A stretch of DNA of 37,090 nt. Source: a bacterium. GTDB taxonomy: Bacteria > SZUA-79 > Acidulodesulfobacterales > Acidulodesulfobacteraceae. The position numbers and the translations under genes were made by a program. The notes under the pieces are model-generated. The model made no database searches and was not told the DNA's origin. It was given only the letters and a program-made list of their open reading frames with translations. Every line of letters begins with the position of its first letter. Position 1 is the stretch's first letter. Below, one piece after another: positions 27,620-37,090 of the stretch. The stretch is from the NCBI GenBank assembly GCA_021831025.1, contig JAKBNN010000008.1, positions 1-37,090 on the forward strand, read 5' to 3'.

Positions 27620-27696
27620 TGGTAGGCGGAACAGGGTTCGAACCTGTGACCCCCGGCTTGTAAAGCCGATGCTCTAACCTGCTGAGCTATCCGCCC
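27620..27696 (-). tRNA. tRNA-Val (TAC)
   Basis: RC GGGCGGATAGCTCAGCAGGTTAGAGCATCGGCTTTACAAGCCGGGGGTCACAGGTTCGAACCTGTTCCGCCTACCA; anticodon TAC. Confidence 0.94.
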
Positions 27697-27773
27697 ATAA
27701 AAACACAACTGCCCCCGCCTTTAATAAATTTTAAAAACGAGAGCAGTAAATAAAAGTTGCGCGTAATCCAAAA

Positions 27774-28058
27774 TTACCACTTTCCTGTGTTGACAGCCTC
27801 TTTGAAAGATTTGCCGGCTTTAAACTTTGGAGATTTAGAAGCCTTAATTTGAATCTCCTTTCCCGTTTGGGGATTTCTCCCTTTTCTTGCGGCTCTTTTC
27901 GCAACTTCAAATGTGCCGAAACCGACAAGCCTCACGGCGTCGCCTTTTTTTAAAGCGTTAATAATAGCGTCAATTGTTGCGCTAAGGGCTTTCTCGCTAT
28001 CGGCTTTGGTAAACTTAGACAGCTTTGCAATTGCATCAACTAATTCTGCTTTTGTCAT
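27774..28058 (-). CDS. HU family DNA-binding protein
   Basis: MTKAELVDAIAKLSKFTKADSEKALSATIDAI...VRLVGFGTFEVAKRAARKGRNPQTGKEI. Confidence 0.96.
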   Translation of the reverse strand: MTKAELVDAIAKLSKFTKADSEKALSATIDAIINALKKGDAVRLVGFGTFEVAKRAARKGRNPQTGKEIQIKASKSPKFKAGKSFKEAVNTGKW

Positions 28059-28330
28059 ACTTAACTTCCTCCTTTACATTTTAAAGGTTTTAATGGTTTA
28101 CTTTTTAACCGCCGTACTTAATATCCAATGTTTACAAGGGTTTTGATAAAACATACTTAATATATATATGTTTTTAACATATATGTCAACAAAAAAATGT
28201 GTATTTTATCTACTTTATAAAAAAATAATCTGTTTTTCCCTATAAATTTATTAGTAGGCACGCCTGTCAACCATCGTCAAACCGCCGCTACAAAAGGGTT
28301 CGACTCCTTTAATCGTCCAGAAAGCCCCTA

Positions 28331-29656
28331 TCAATTAGATTTAGCACGGGCATCCTTTTCGTAAAGAAGGATGGGCAACCCATTATTTATAACTACATCG
28401 TCATTTATAACGCATTCCTTAATTGTCGGATCCGTCGGTATTTCGTACATAACATCGAGCATTATAGATTCAAGGATAGTTCTTAATCCCCTTGCTCCCG
28501 AACCATACTTTATAGCCTTTTTTGTAATTTCTTTAATCGCGGAATCGGTAAATCGTAAATTCACATCTTCCAACTCAAACAATTTTTGATACTGCTTGAC
28601 TAAGGCGTTTTTGGGTTTTGTTAAAATTTCTATAAGGGCCTTTTCATCCAATTCTTCAAGCGTGGCTATAACGGGAAGCCTTCCGATAAATTCTGGAATA
28701 AGCCCGAATTTTAATAAATCCTGCGTTTCAACCTGTTTTATTATTTCATAAGGATTATTAGATTTATTGGGCTTGGCGATTGCGTTAAAACCTATAGGCT
28801 GAGAATGGACCCTCCTTTCGATAATCCTGTCTAAACCGTTAAAAGCGCCTCCGCATATAAACAGGATATTGCTCGTATCAATCCTTAAAAATTCTTGATG
28901 GGGATGCTTTCTGCCCCCTTTCGGAGGAACATTTGCAATCGTTCCTTCGATTATTTTTAAAAGCGCCTGCTGAACGCCTTCCCCTGATACATCTCTTGTT
29001 ATAGAAACATTATCCGATTTTTTTGCTATCTTATCGATTTCATCGACATATATAATGCCCTTTTGAGCCCTTTCGACATCATAATCGGCATTTTGTAAAA
29101 GGGAAAGAAGAATGCTTTCGACATCTTCGCCTACATAGCCTGCTTCCGTAAGCGTCGTGGCATCGGCTATAGTGAAAGGCAAATCAAGCATGCGGGCAAG
29201 CGTTTGAGCCAAAAGAGTTTTACCGCTGCCCGTGGGTCCGATTATCAAAATGTTGCTTTTTTGCATCTCGACATCCGCATTATTATATTTATCTTTTGGA
29301 TTATGAGCCGCATTGTTATGCCCGATACTTTTAACGGAAAGGTTGTGTTCTATCCTTTTATAGTGATTATAAACGGCAACGGAAAGGACCTTTTTTGCTC
29401 TTTCCTGACCTATTACATACTGATCCAAAAAATTTTTAATTTCTACCGGCTTATAAAGATAGTTTTTAGCTTTAATGTCCGGTTCGGCAGGCTTACTCTC
29501 TTCCGATATAATTTCATTGCAAAGATTAATACATTCATCGCAAATATAAACGGACGGTCCCGCAATTAGTTTCCTGACATCATCCTGCGATTTACCGCAA
29601 AAGGAACAGTAAAGTTCTCTACCCGAATTATCATTATTATTACTTTTTCTTGCCAT
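28331..29656 (-). CDS. clpX: ATP-dependent Clp protease ATP-binding subunit ClpX
   Basis: Zinc finger [61 protein letters not shown]. Confidence 0.97.
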   Translation of the reverse strand: MARKSNNNDNSGRELYCSFCGKSQDDVRKLIAGPSVYICDECINLCNEIISEESKPAEPDIKAKNYLYKPVEIKNFLDQYVIGQERAKKVLSVAVYNHYKRIEHNLSVKSIGHNNAAHNPKDKYNNADVEMQKSNILIIGPTGSGKTLLAQTLARMLDLPFTIADATTLTEAGYVGEDVESILLSLLQNADYDVERAQKGIIYVDEIDKIAKKSDNVSITRDVSGEGVQQALLKIIEGTIANVPPKGGRKHPHQEFLRIDTSNILFICGGAFNGLDRIIERRVHSQPIGFNAIAKPNKSNNPYEIIKQVETQDLLKFGLIPEFIGRLPVIATLEELDEKALIEILTKPKNALVKQYQKLFELEDVNLRFTDSAIKEITKKAIKYGSGARGLRTILESIMLDVMYEIPTDPTIKECVINDDVVINNGLPILLYEKDARAKSN

Positions 29657-29686
29657 ATCCGTTACCTCTTTTTTACTCTTTTGCGC

Positions 29687-30286
29687 TTATTTTACGCTTT
29701 TAATATCTTTCTTGTCCACGACCTTGTCGATAATGCCGTATTTAGCGGACTCAGCGCCGCTCATATAAAAATCTCTCTCGGTATCCACCTGAATCTTATC
29801 TATAGGCTGAGAGGTATGAAAAGCTAAAATCTGATTTAGCTCCTCTCTCATCCTGAGAATTTCCCTTGCCTGTATATCGATATCCGTGGCCTGCCCCTGA
29901 AATCCGCCGGCAGGCTGATGTATCATAATCCGGGAATGAGGAAGGGCAAACCTCTTTCCTTTTGTGCCTGCGGCTAAAAGCACTGCCCCCATGCTTGCCG
30001 CCTGCCCCATGCACAGCGTAGAAACATCCGGTTTTATATATTGCATAGTATCATAAATTGCAAGCCCGGAGGTTATAATGCCGCCGGGGGAATTGATATA
30101 AATACTTATATCTTTTTCCGGGTCTTCCGATTCGAGAAAAAGCAGCTGCGCTATTATAAGATTGGCAAAGTTGTCGTCTATCGCATCTCCGACAAATATA
30201 ATTCTATCCTTTAAAAGACGGGAATATATATCGTAAGCCCTCTCCCCTCGGTGTGTTTGCTCGACGACTATCGGAACAAGTGACAT
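29687..30286 (-). CDS. clpP: ATP-dependent Clp protease proteolytic subunit ClpP
   Basis: [66 protein letters not shown]. Confidence 0.97.
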   Translation of the reverse strand: MSLVPIVVEQTHRGERAYDIYSRLLKDRIIFVGDAIDDNFANLIIAQLLFLESEDPEKDISIYINSPGGIITSGLAIYDTMQYIKPDVSTLCMGQAASMGAVLLAAGTKGKRFALPHSRIMIHQPAGGFQGQATDIDIQAREILRMREELNQILAFHTSQPIDKIQVDTERDFYMSGAESAKYGIIDKVVDKKDIKSVK

Positions 30287-30353
30287 TTTTATTATACTCC
30301 TTAAAGTTTCTAAATTTTTATTTATTTATTTATATACCTAATAATACATATCT

Positions 30354-31592
30354 CTAAATATATGATACCTTACTTGATATAAGAAAATCAAATATCTTAT
30401 CTTCGAGCAAGGCTTGTTTAAGATTATTGCGGGCCTCGGCTGTAGCATAGAAGCTCTTTACTTCGTCTTCTTTCAAGCTTGACTCTCCCGCCGTTTTTTT
30501 ATAAAATTCTTCAAAATCGCTTTCGTCTATTTTAATATTTTCCGTTTTGGAAATTTCGGAAAGCAAAAGATATAATACCAGCTCCCGTTTTGCTATAAGC
30601 TTAAGCATATTCAATAAATCGCCCTTTTGCTTTTCGTCAATATCTTTATATTTGCCCTGTTTTTTTAAATCCTCTAATCTTGCCAAAGCGTCTTCCTCTA
30701 TGACGCTTTCGGGCAAATCGACCGGGTTAAGTTTGACAAGCTCGTCGGATATTAACGACCTGATAGATTCTTTGTATCTTTTATCTTCATATTCTTTAAG
30801 ACTTTTTTCGACATATTCCTTAAACTCGTCAACATCTTTGAAACTGCCGAAATTTTTAATCGTTTCGGCATTAAGTTCGGGCAGTATTTTTTTATCTATT
30901 TCCTTAATAACGCCCTTTACCTTAACATTTCTTTCCTTGTCGTCATATTCAAAGTTATCGCCCTTCTTTTTACCGATAAAAACGGATTCGAAAGACTTAT
31001 CGATAATATTCGAATTAAGGCTTATTAAATAGTCCTTTGCGTTATCCATCTCTTTGCCTGCCTCATCTTCCGTAATGTAATCTATCTTGACGAAATACCT
31101 GTCGCTATCGTTTATACGGCTTAAGTCGTCCTGCTTTTCGCTATCCGCCGTCCTTTCAAGCAGGAAATTAATTTCATCTTTAATAACTTCGTCCGTAATA
31201 TCCCTTTTCTTAACTTCTTTAATTTTTAAATCCAAATTTAAATTTTTTACGGAGGGCATAATTTCGAAATATATGGTGTATTCTTTATCGTTCTTTTTCT
31301 CCATTCTTGGGGTTCCGACCACGAAAAGGTCTTTTTCGGCTAATATTTTTTTAAAATCTTCGTTTAAAATCTCGGCCGCCGCTTCTTCAAGAAGTTCCGC
31401 CTCATAAAACTTTTTTATAATGGATAACGGGGCCTTCCCGGGCCTGAAACCCTTGATATTCGACTGCTTAGCCGCTGTCTCTAATTTCTTTTTTAAAAGC
31501 TCATCCGTCCTTAAGTCGTCTAATTTTAAATTGACCTTTTTCTTTACCGAAGTTTCATCCTCTACGACAAAATCCGCAACTGCGTTATCCAT
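30354..31592 (-). CDS. tig: Trigger factor
   Basis: IKGFRPGKAPLSIIKKFYE; gene order tig-clpP-clpX. Confidence 0.92.
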   Translation of the reverse strand: MDNAVADFVVEDETSVKKKVNLKLDDLRTDELLKKKLETAAKQSNIKGFRPGKAPLSIIKKFYEAELLEEAAAEILNEDFKKILAEKDLFVVGTPRMEKKNDKEYTIYFEIMPSVKNLNLDLKIKEVKKRDITDEVIKDEINFLLERTADSEKQDDLSRINDSDRYFVKIDYITEDEAGKEMDNAKDYLISLNSNIIDKSFESVFIGKKKGDNFEYDDKERNVKVKGVIKEIDKKILPELNAETIKNFGSFKDVDEFKEYVEKSLKEYEDKRYKESIRSLISDELVKLNPVDLPESVIEEDALARLEDLKKQGKYKDIDEKQKGDLLNMLKLIAKRELVLYLLLSEISKTENIKIDESDFEEFYKKTAGESSLKEDEVKSFYATAEARNNLKQALLEDKIFDFLISSKVSYI

Positions 31593-31628
31593 TAAAATCC
31601 CCTTGTAAATTTAAATTATATGAACGAC

Positions 31629-31652
31629 GGGAACAGACTTAAGTCTGTTCCC
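31629..31652. repeat. Perfect 24-nt palindrome between thrS and tig
   Basis: GGGAACAGACTTAAGTCTGTTCCC. Confidence 0.9.
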
Positions 31653-31660
31653 AAAAATAA

Positions 31661-33574
31661 TCAGCCGACAAATATAGGCCTCTTTGAAAGCATATCCGGA
31701 AGTATTAAGTTTCTGTACGGCATATTTTTAGTTTCGCCTTTAATTTCCTTTATTAACTCTTCCTCGTTAAGATTGAAATTTTTTCTTTCCTTGTACCTGT
31801 TTCTAACCGGCAAAGCCCCCCCTTCCGCTTCTTTATGCCCCACGACGACGATATACGGAACCCATTCTTCCTCCGCAAACATAATCTTTTTGCCGAGGCT
31901 GAAATCCCTGTCGTCGATGTCAACCCTGATGCCGGAGCTAAAAAGTTTTTCCTTAAGTTTAACCGCAAAACCCAGAAATTTATCGGATACGGGGATAATT
32001 CTTACCTGCGTTACGCTAAGCCATAAAGGCAAAACAGGAATATTTTTTTTAAGAGCCTCTTCCAAAATGAGATACATCCATCTTTCTATTGCGCCGACGG
32101 AAGAATGGCAGATTATGCATCCCTCCTTTTCGCCGTTTTCGTTAACAAAATTTATGCCGTATCTTTTGGCATCCTCGACATCGAGCTGGACGGTCGAAAG
32201 CTGGCAGGAACCGTTCACGGAATCCACTCCCTGAAATTCATGCTTAAGCGCCCAGTAGTGCTTCATTTTAGACAATGTTTCGATAAGAGCAGGTTTCTTT
32301 GAATATTTTAAAAGTTCGATAATTTTATCTTTATATTTATCATAATACTCCTTAACTATTCTAAAAACAACGGCATATTCAATTTTTGCGGCCTCGGCTA
32401 AATCGGCATATTGTTTGTAAAGCACCTGATACTCGTTAAATCCTTCTTCCAAATTAAGACAAAAACTATGGATATCCGGCATCGTGAAACCCCTGAGTCT
32501 CCTTAAACCGGATAACTCCCCGCTTTTTTCGTATCTAAAGCTTTTCGAAAACTCGTAAAACCTCAGCGGCAACTGTTTATAACTAATCTTCGCGTCTTTA
32601 AGCATGGAAAAAAGTCCAAAATCGCCTGCAAACCTTAAAACAAACTCTTTGCCTTTTGCAAATCCCCCGCTTTCGCTTTTTTCATCGGGCACAAAAACGG
32701 AATAATGCCGTTCATGAAAGGATTCCCCCTGCCCTTTAATCTCGGGCTTGTTCCAGTTATATATCAGGGGCGTTTCAATCTCCATGCATTTTAACCGGTT
32801 TAAGGCGATATCTTCCGCCCAATCGGATAAAAGTTTGTATAACAGCGTCCCTTTCGGATAAAGCCTCAAATGTCCCGAATCAGAGTTTTCCTCATGGTCG
32901 GCAATTTCAAGCCGCCTCATAGCCGCAACGGATGGGGGAGTTGCGCCGTCTTTAATTTTAAATTCCTCGAAGGCGATAACCTTTCTTAAGGACGGAAAGT
33001 CTTTGAGGGTACCTTTGTCTAATATGTTTTTATCGTTTAAATTTATTTTAGTCTCTGCGCCGGTATAATCCAATATAAAAAATTCGCTTTCCACATCTTT
33101 TACGACATCTTCCCTTGTCTTATGAATAGCCTGATTCGGGGCTGATTCGTTTACTATATGCCGCGACGACTCGCTTAAAGGATGTCCCTTACAGGATATT
33201 TTAAAGCTTTTATACCAGCCGAAAGGAGCCCTGTAAACCGGGCCGATAGATTCCAACTCCGTTTTTAAGCCGTCTAAGGTCTTAATCGCAAAAGACGGTT
33301 CGGCAAGACTGTTTGACAGGTGGGCGTAAGGATATAAAACTATAATCCGGGGTTTTAACTTTTCTGAAATGCCCTTTATCTCGTAAAAAGCCTTTTTAAC
33401 GATTGCGTTTGCATCCGATGCGTCGCCTTTTTCTACGGTGCAAAAAACAACTAACGGATCTTTAAACGAAACCTCGGGCTCTTTAACGGAATTTATGAGG
33501 GTTTCTTCGGCAACAGGCGTTTTCCCGGTCAAAGAATAGCTGAAAGTATCGGCATGAATGATTAATAATTGCAT
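31661..33574 (-). CDS. thrS: Threonyl-tRNA synthetase with archaeal-type N-terminal editing domain
   Basis: N-terminal MQLLIIHADTFSYSLTGKTPVAEE...VLYPYAHLSNSLA...RAPFGWYKSFKISCKGHPLSE; class II core KHYWALKHEFQGVDSVNGSCQLSTVQLD. Confidence 0.92.
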   Translation of the reverse strand: MQLLIIHADTFSYSLTGKTPVAEETLINSVKEPEVSFKDPLVVFCTVEKGDASDANAIVKKAFYEIKGISEKLKPRIIVLYPYAHLSNSLAEPSFAIKTLDGLKTELESIGPVYRAPFGWYKSFKISCKGHPLSESSRHIVNESAPNQAIHKTREDVVKDVESEFFILDYTGAETKINLNDKNILDKGTLKDFPSLRKVIAFEEFKIKDGATPPSVAAMRRLEIADHEENSDSGHLRLYPKGTLLYKLLSDWAEDIALNRLKCMEIETPLIYNWNKPEIKGQGESFHERHYSVFVPDEKSESGGFAKGKEFVLRFAGDFGLFSMLKDAKISYKQLPLRFYEFSKSFRYEKSGELSGLRRLRGFTMPDIHSFCLNLEEGFNEYQVLYKQYADLAEAAKIEYAVVFRIVKEYYDKYKDKIIELLKYSKKPALIETLSKMKHYWALKHEFQGVDSVNGSCQLSTVQLDVEDAKRYGINFVNENGEKEGCIICHSSVGAIERWMYLILEEALKKNIPVLPLWLSVTQVRIIPVSDKFLGFAVKLKEKLFSSGIRVDIDDRDFSLGKKIMFAEEEWVPYIVVVGHKEAEGGALPVRNRYKERKNFNLNEEELIKEIKGETKNMPYRNLILPDMLSKRPIFVG

Positions 33575-33584
33575 ATGTTATATG

Positions 33585-34409
33585 TTAAAAGTCGTTAGGA
33601 AGGCTCTCGAGTTCCCTTGCCGTAAAAACGGGACCGTCTTTGCAAACATAAACGCTTCCGACATTGCACCTCCCGCATTTGCCCAGCCCGCATTTCATTC
33701 TATTTTCAAGAGTCGTAATAATATTTTCTTTGTCAAAACCCATCTTTTCTTCTAAGGACTTTAAGGCAAATTTTATCATAATCGGGGGTCCGCAAACGAC
33801 GGCAATGCTATTTTCGCCTTTAAGGGGGAGCTGTTCGAGAATAGTAGGAACAAAACCTACTTTCCCCGTCCAATCCGGAGTTTCGCCGCCCGGATCGACG
33901 GTAATAACCACCTCTGTATTTTTATATTTTTTCCAGTCGTCAAAAACATTTCTATACAAAAGGTCGTTCACGGTTCTTGCGCCGTATAAAACGGTTATTT
34001 TGCCGTAATCGTCCCTTTCGTCGAAACAGTATTCCAGAATTGATTTTACGGGCGCCATACCGATACCGCCGCCGACAAAAACAAGATTTTTGCCCTTCAT
34101 TCCGACCGTATCGAAATAGTTTCCATAAGGGCCTCTAAAGGATAGTTTGTCTCCGGGATTTAATCCGTTTATACCCGTGGTTGCCCGACCCGAGGTTCTA
34201 AAACTAAATTCAAAAAATTCTTTTCTTAGAGGAGACGATGAAAACCCAAAGGTCGATTCCCCTTCTCCTATAACCGAAAACTCTCCAAACTGACCCGGCA
34301 AAAAATCGATGCTGCCGCCGTTTATGGCAAGGCGGATTGTTTTGGTATCGTTGGTTTCCTGAATAATTTCCTTTATTTCCGCTAACTTAGGTAAATAAAT
34401 ATTTTCCAT
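33585..34409 (-). CDS. FAD/NAD(P)-binding oxidoreductase subunit (FlxA / hydrogenase gamma-like)
   Basis: LVFVGGGIGMAPVKSILEYC; C-terminal CGLGKCGRCNVGSVYVCKDGPVF 2Fe-2S motif. Confidence 0.85.
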   Translation of the reverse strand: MENIYLPKLAEIKEIIQETNDTKTIRLAINGGSIDFLPGQFGEFSVIGEGESTFGFSSSPLRKEFFEFSFRTSGRATTGINGLNPGDKLSFRGPYGNYFDTVGMKGKNLVFVGGGIGMAPVKSILEYCFDERDDYGKITVLYGARTVNDLLYRNVFDDWKKYKNTEVVITVDPGGETPDWTGKVGFVPTILEQLPLKGENSIAVVCGPPIMIKFALKSLEEKMGFDKENIITTLENRMKCGLGKCGRCNVGSVYVCKDGPVFTARELESLPNDF

Positions 34410-34449
34410 TAACTATCTGCTCCCCGCTATATGTTAATAACAATAATTA

Positions 34450-35472
34450 TTAAATTAACCCTGCCAGATCCTTTACCACTTCCTTGATATCTATATCCTC
34501 GGGACAATTTCTCGAACACCTGCCGCACCCGACGCATAAATACTTGTTAAATTTCTCGCTGTATATTTTAAATTTGTGCATAAGCCTTTGCCTGTACCTG
34601 TCGCCCTGCGTAACCCTTGGATTATGTCCCGATGTATGAAGCGTAAATATTGCAAACTGGCAGGAATCCCAGTTTCTAATCCTTCTGCCTTCTTTCAAAT
34701 TCCCTTCATCCTGAATGTCAAAGCAATGGCATGTCGGGCAGGTATAAGTGCAAATCCCGCAGCCGATGCAGGATAAAAACCTGTCCTGAAAATAGTTATG
34801 TTCAAAATTTTTATCCAAAAACCCCTTTGTCTTTTCGATTTCAAAAACCTTTTTCCAGTCCTTATCTGCAGGAATCTGAGCCTTCGTTATTTCTTTAAAC
34901 AGGCTTAAGTATGGGGTTATAAGTTCCAACCCCTTTTCGCTTACCACGGCGGCAAAATATTTATTATCCTCCTTTTTAAGGAGTATATCCGAACCGTAGG
35001 AACTTTCGGGAGAAAGCTGCATCTCCGTGCAAAAACAATAATTGTCGGGCTTTTTGCAGGCTATAGAAATTATGGTTAAATTCTTAAATCTTTCGTTAAA
35101 AAATTCGTCCTTGTAATCCCAGTTAAAGACCTTATCCATTATGGGGCCCGCAGCGGCATCGCACGGCCTTCCGCCAAAAATAACTCTTTTTTTGTTTTCG
35201 CCCGTAACCGCTCCAAGACCGTCTTTTATATCGACATCTACTCCCGAAACTGAATATTCGAAAAGGGTTTCGGTTTTAGGAAGAAGATATTCTTTATAAG
35301 ACATCTTCGGCAAAAGTATATCGAGGTTTGCCTCGTCAAATTTATCTATTTTTCCGTAAAATGTGTCCCCGTCTTTGTCCTTTGGGGCTATAACATTAAA
35401 ATTATCCGATATTAAAGAATTAACGAATTTTTTTAAATCTTCGGCTAAGATTTCAAAATATTTTTCTTCCAT
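34450..35472 (-). CDS. 4Fe-4S dicluster protein (FlxB / sulfhydrogenase beta-like)
   Basis: CIGCGICTYTCPTCHCFD; CVGCGRCSRNCPEDIDI. Confidence 0.83.
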   Translation of the reverse strand: MEEKYFEILAEDLKKFVNSLISDNFNVIAPKDKDGDTFYGKIDKFDEANLDILLPKMSYKEYLLPKTETLFEYSVSGVDVDIKDGLGAVTGENKKRVIFGGRPCDAAAGPIMDKVFNWDYKDEFFNERFKNLTIISIACKKPDNYCFCTEMQLSPESSYGSDILLKKEDNKYFAAVVSEKGLELITPYLSLFKEITKAQIPADKDWKKVFEIEKTKGFLDKNFEHNYFQDRFLSCIGCGICTYTCPTCHCFDIQDEGNLKEGRRIRNWDSCQFAIFTLHTSGHNPRVTQGDRYRQRLMHKFKIYSEKFNKYLCVGCGRCSRNCPEDIDIKEVVKDLAGLI

Positions 35473-35492
35473 TCTACAGGCTCTCCTACATC

Positions 35493-36392
35493 TTACTTTA
35501 TAAACTCGTTAAAATCACTTTCGCTAAACACTCCGAACACCGGTTTGGCATTAATATCAAGTCCCGATTTATAGCCAAAAAGATTGTTGACATCCCTTGC
35601 CATTTTTTCATTAATCAGCATAAGGGGAATATTTACGGGACAGGCGCGCTCACATTCGCCGCAGCCGATGCACCTGCCAGAAAGATGATAAGCCCTGATT
35701 AAGTTCCACTGGGCATTGCCTGTCTCTTCAAGATTTGTGTCTATCCATTGAGGCATATTCTTTTCGACGATACACCTTGAACAATAACATAACGGACAGG
35801 CCTGTCTGCATGCATAACACTTTATGCATTTGTCGAATTCTTTTTCCCAGAAGGAATTTTTTTCTTCGGGGCTCATAGAATCCAGCTCTTCTATCCTTGC
35901 ATAAGGCTTCAGATTACCGGATAAATTAAGCTTCGGGTCTTCGGAAGGGACAAGGTAGTCATATAATATAGGCGTATGTTCATTGCAGATTAGGCATTTA
36001 TCGTAAACGGAGGCTTCGGAAACAGCCGTTTCACCTTTATCGGCAAGATTTTGTCTGATGACGCCGTTACATTCTACTCCTATAATCTTTATATTATCCC
36101 TTGAAACCTGATACTCCTGTATTAATGCGTTAAGCGCCTTTTCGTCGCATCCTTTAACGACTATGCCTATTTTGCCAAATTTTTTAACCTCCGGCTTTTT
36201 TAAAAATACCGCCAAATCTTGAACGGCATGATGATTAAAAGACAGCCTATTCGCATCCTCCGCCTTTGTAATAAATACCGGACGCATCCTCTGGGGGTTT
36301 GAGCCTACGGCAAAGCCGATTACTAAGCTAACCTCCCCGCTTTCCAAAAGGTCTTTTGCTATCTTTTGCAGCTTTTCGTCTATATTTGCCAT
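35493..36392 (-). CDS. 4Fe-4S dicluster protein (FlxC-like)
   Basis: CIKCYACRQACPLCYCSRC; CIGCGECERACPVNIPL. Confidence 0.8.
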   Translation of the reverse strand: MANIDEKLQKIAKDLLESGEVSLVIGFAVGSNPQRMRPVFITKAEDANRLSFNHHAVQDLAVFLKKPEVKKFGKIGIVVKGCDEKALNALIQEYQVSRDNIKIIGVECNGVIRQNLADKGETAVSEASVYDKCLICNEHTPILYDYLVPSEDPKLNLSGNLKPYARIEELDSMSPEEKNSFWEKEFDKCIKCYACRQACPLCYCSRCIVEKNMPQWIDTNLEETGNAQWNLIRAYHLSGRCIGCGECERACPVNIPLMLINEKMARDVNNLFGYKSGLDINAKPVFGVFSESDFNEFIK

Positions 36393-36440
36393 ATAAGGTC
36401 CTAAAAATTAAACTTAAATCGGTTATATTATAGAATAGAT

Positions 36441-36468
36441 CCCGCCGTAGCGGGTCGGGACATATGAA
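36441..36468. repeat. Short palindromic repeat copy
   Basis: CCCGCCGTAGCGGGTCGGGACATATGAA, near-identical to 26049-26075. Confidence 0.75.
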
Positions 36469-36488
36469 TTATTATTTGGTTTATTTAA

Positions 36489-36947
36489 TTATTTTTTAAA
36501 TATATCGCTTGAATTATCATTCAGCGACTTAATCTTATCGGTAAATTCATTAATTACGGAAACCCATTTATTACCCTCCGAGGCGCTAATCCATGAAAAT
36601 TCGAGCCTGTTTAAATCTACGCCCAAAAAACCCAGTAAATCTCTGAAAGCCGCGTATTTTCTTCTTGAATGATAATTTCCGCTGATATAATGGCAGTCTC
36701 CGGGATGACAGCCCGAAACCAATACGCCCTTTGCCCCTTTCTTAAACGCCTCGACGATGAACAAGGGGTCTATTCTTCCCGAACAGGGGAGTTTGATTAC
36801 TCTTACATTGTCCGAATATTTCATTCTGCTTGTTCCCGCAAGGTCCGCTCCACTGTAGGTACACCAGTTGCAAACAAATGCGATAATTCTGGGGTCGCTC
36901 ACATTGTTTCCGCCGGATTTCACAGGCTTTTCTTTTTTATCTTCCAT
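36489..36947 (-). CDS. Hydrogenase iron-sulfur subunit, MvhD/FlxD family
   Basis: IIAFVCNWCTYSGADLAGTSRMKYSDNVRVIKLPCSGRIDPLFIVEAFKKGAKGVLVSGCHPGDCHYISGN. Confidence 0.93.
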   Translation of the reverse strand: MEDKKEKPVKSGGNNVSDPRIIAFVCNWCTYSGADLAGTSRMKYSDNVRVIKLPCSGRIDPLFIVEAFKKGAKGVLVSGCHPGDCHYISGNYHSRRKYAAFRDLLGFLGVDLNRLEFSWISASEGNKWVSVINEFTDKIKSLNDNSSDIFKK

Positions 36948-36990
36948 CTAAAAACAGGCTCCTTTTTTATTTTAATATTATCAGGGATAG

Positions 36991-37090
36991 TTAAATTGCT
37001 AAAGACCTAATCTCCGCATATATCTGGTCGTCCATAAATCCTTTGACATCTATGGATTTAGAAAAGCATGCGTTGACGCATGCGCCGCAT
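36991..37090 (-). CDS. C-terminal ferredoxin-like end of an HdrA-type subunit (truncated by window edge)
   Basis: Translation CGACVNACFSKSIDVKGFMDDQIYAEIRSLAI*; immediately upstream of the mvhD-like gene. Confidence 0.65.
   Translation of the reverse strand, partial: CGACVNACFSKSIDVKGFMDDQIYAEIRSLAI

Noticed and set aside
30547-32302. Long plus-strand ORFs antisense to tig and thrS (30547..31032, 31620..32234, etc.)
   Set aside because: Ser/Leu/Phe-rich antisense translations of real genes; no start-site or family support.

Overview
The window looks like a chromosomal segment from an AT-rich, probably anaerobic bacterium, perhaps a deltaproteobacterial-type lineage (lineage is inference). 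Most genes are conserved housekeeping genes on the minus strand: hslU (partial)/hslV/xerC, uppP, rpmB, lpxC, queH, ruvB/ruvA/ruvC, yebC, an HU protein, clpX/clpP/tig, thrS and an Hdr/Flx-type electron-transfer operon cut by the right edge. Four tRNAs (Glu, Leu, Asp, Val) are present. Plus-strand genes encode an FAH-family protein, a glucan phosphorylase, a Na+/H+ antiporter, an RlmD/RumA-type methyltransferase and an Fe-alcohol dehydrogenase. The strongest unexplained signals are: (1) three arrays of four TGTTACA-like repeats at exact 11-bp spacing, Pho-box-like, each followed on the minus strand by a -10-like hexamer, upstream of pstS, of a candidate sRNA/leader before uppP, and of an unannotated 21-aa ORF plus a DUF1640-like gene; (2) the candidate ~80-nt RNA before uppP, which carries an anti-Shine-Dalgarno-like CACCCUCC segment; (3) a dispersed palindromic, MITE/REP-like repeat family with three islands bounded by 17-19 bp direct repeats, one of which splits a terminator; (4) a threonyl-tRNA synthetase with the archaeal-type N-terminal editing domain. 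All identifications are by eye; no searches were run.
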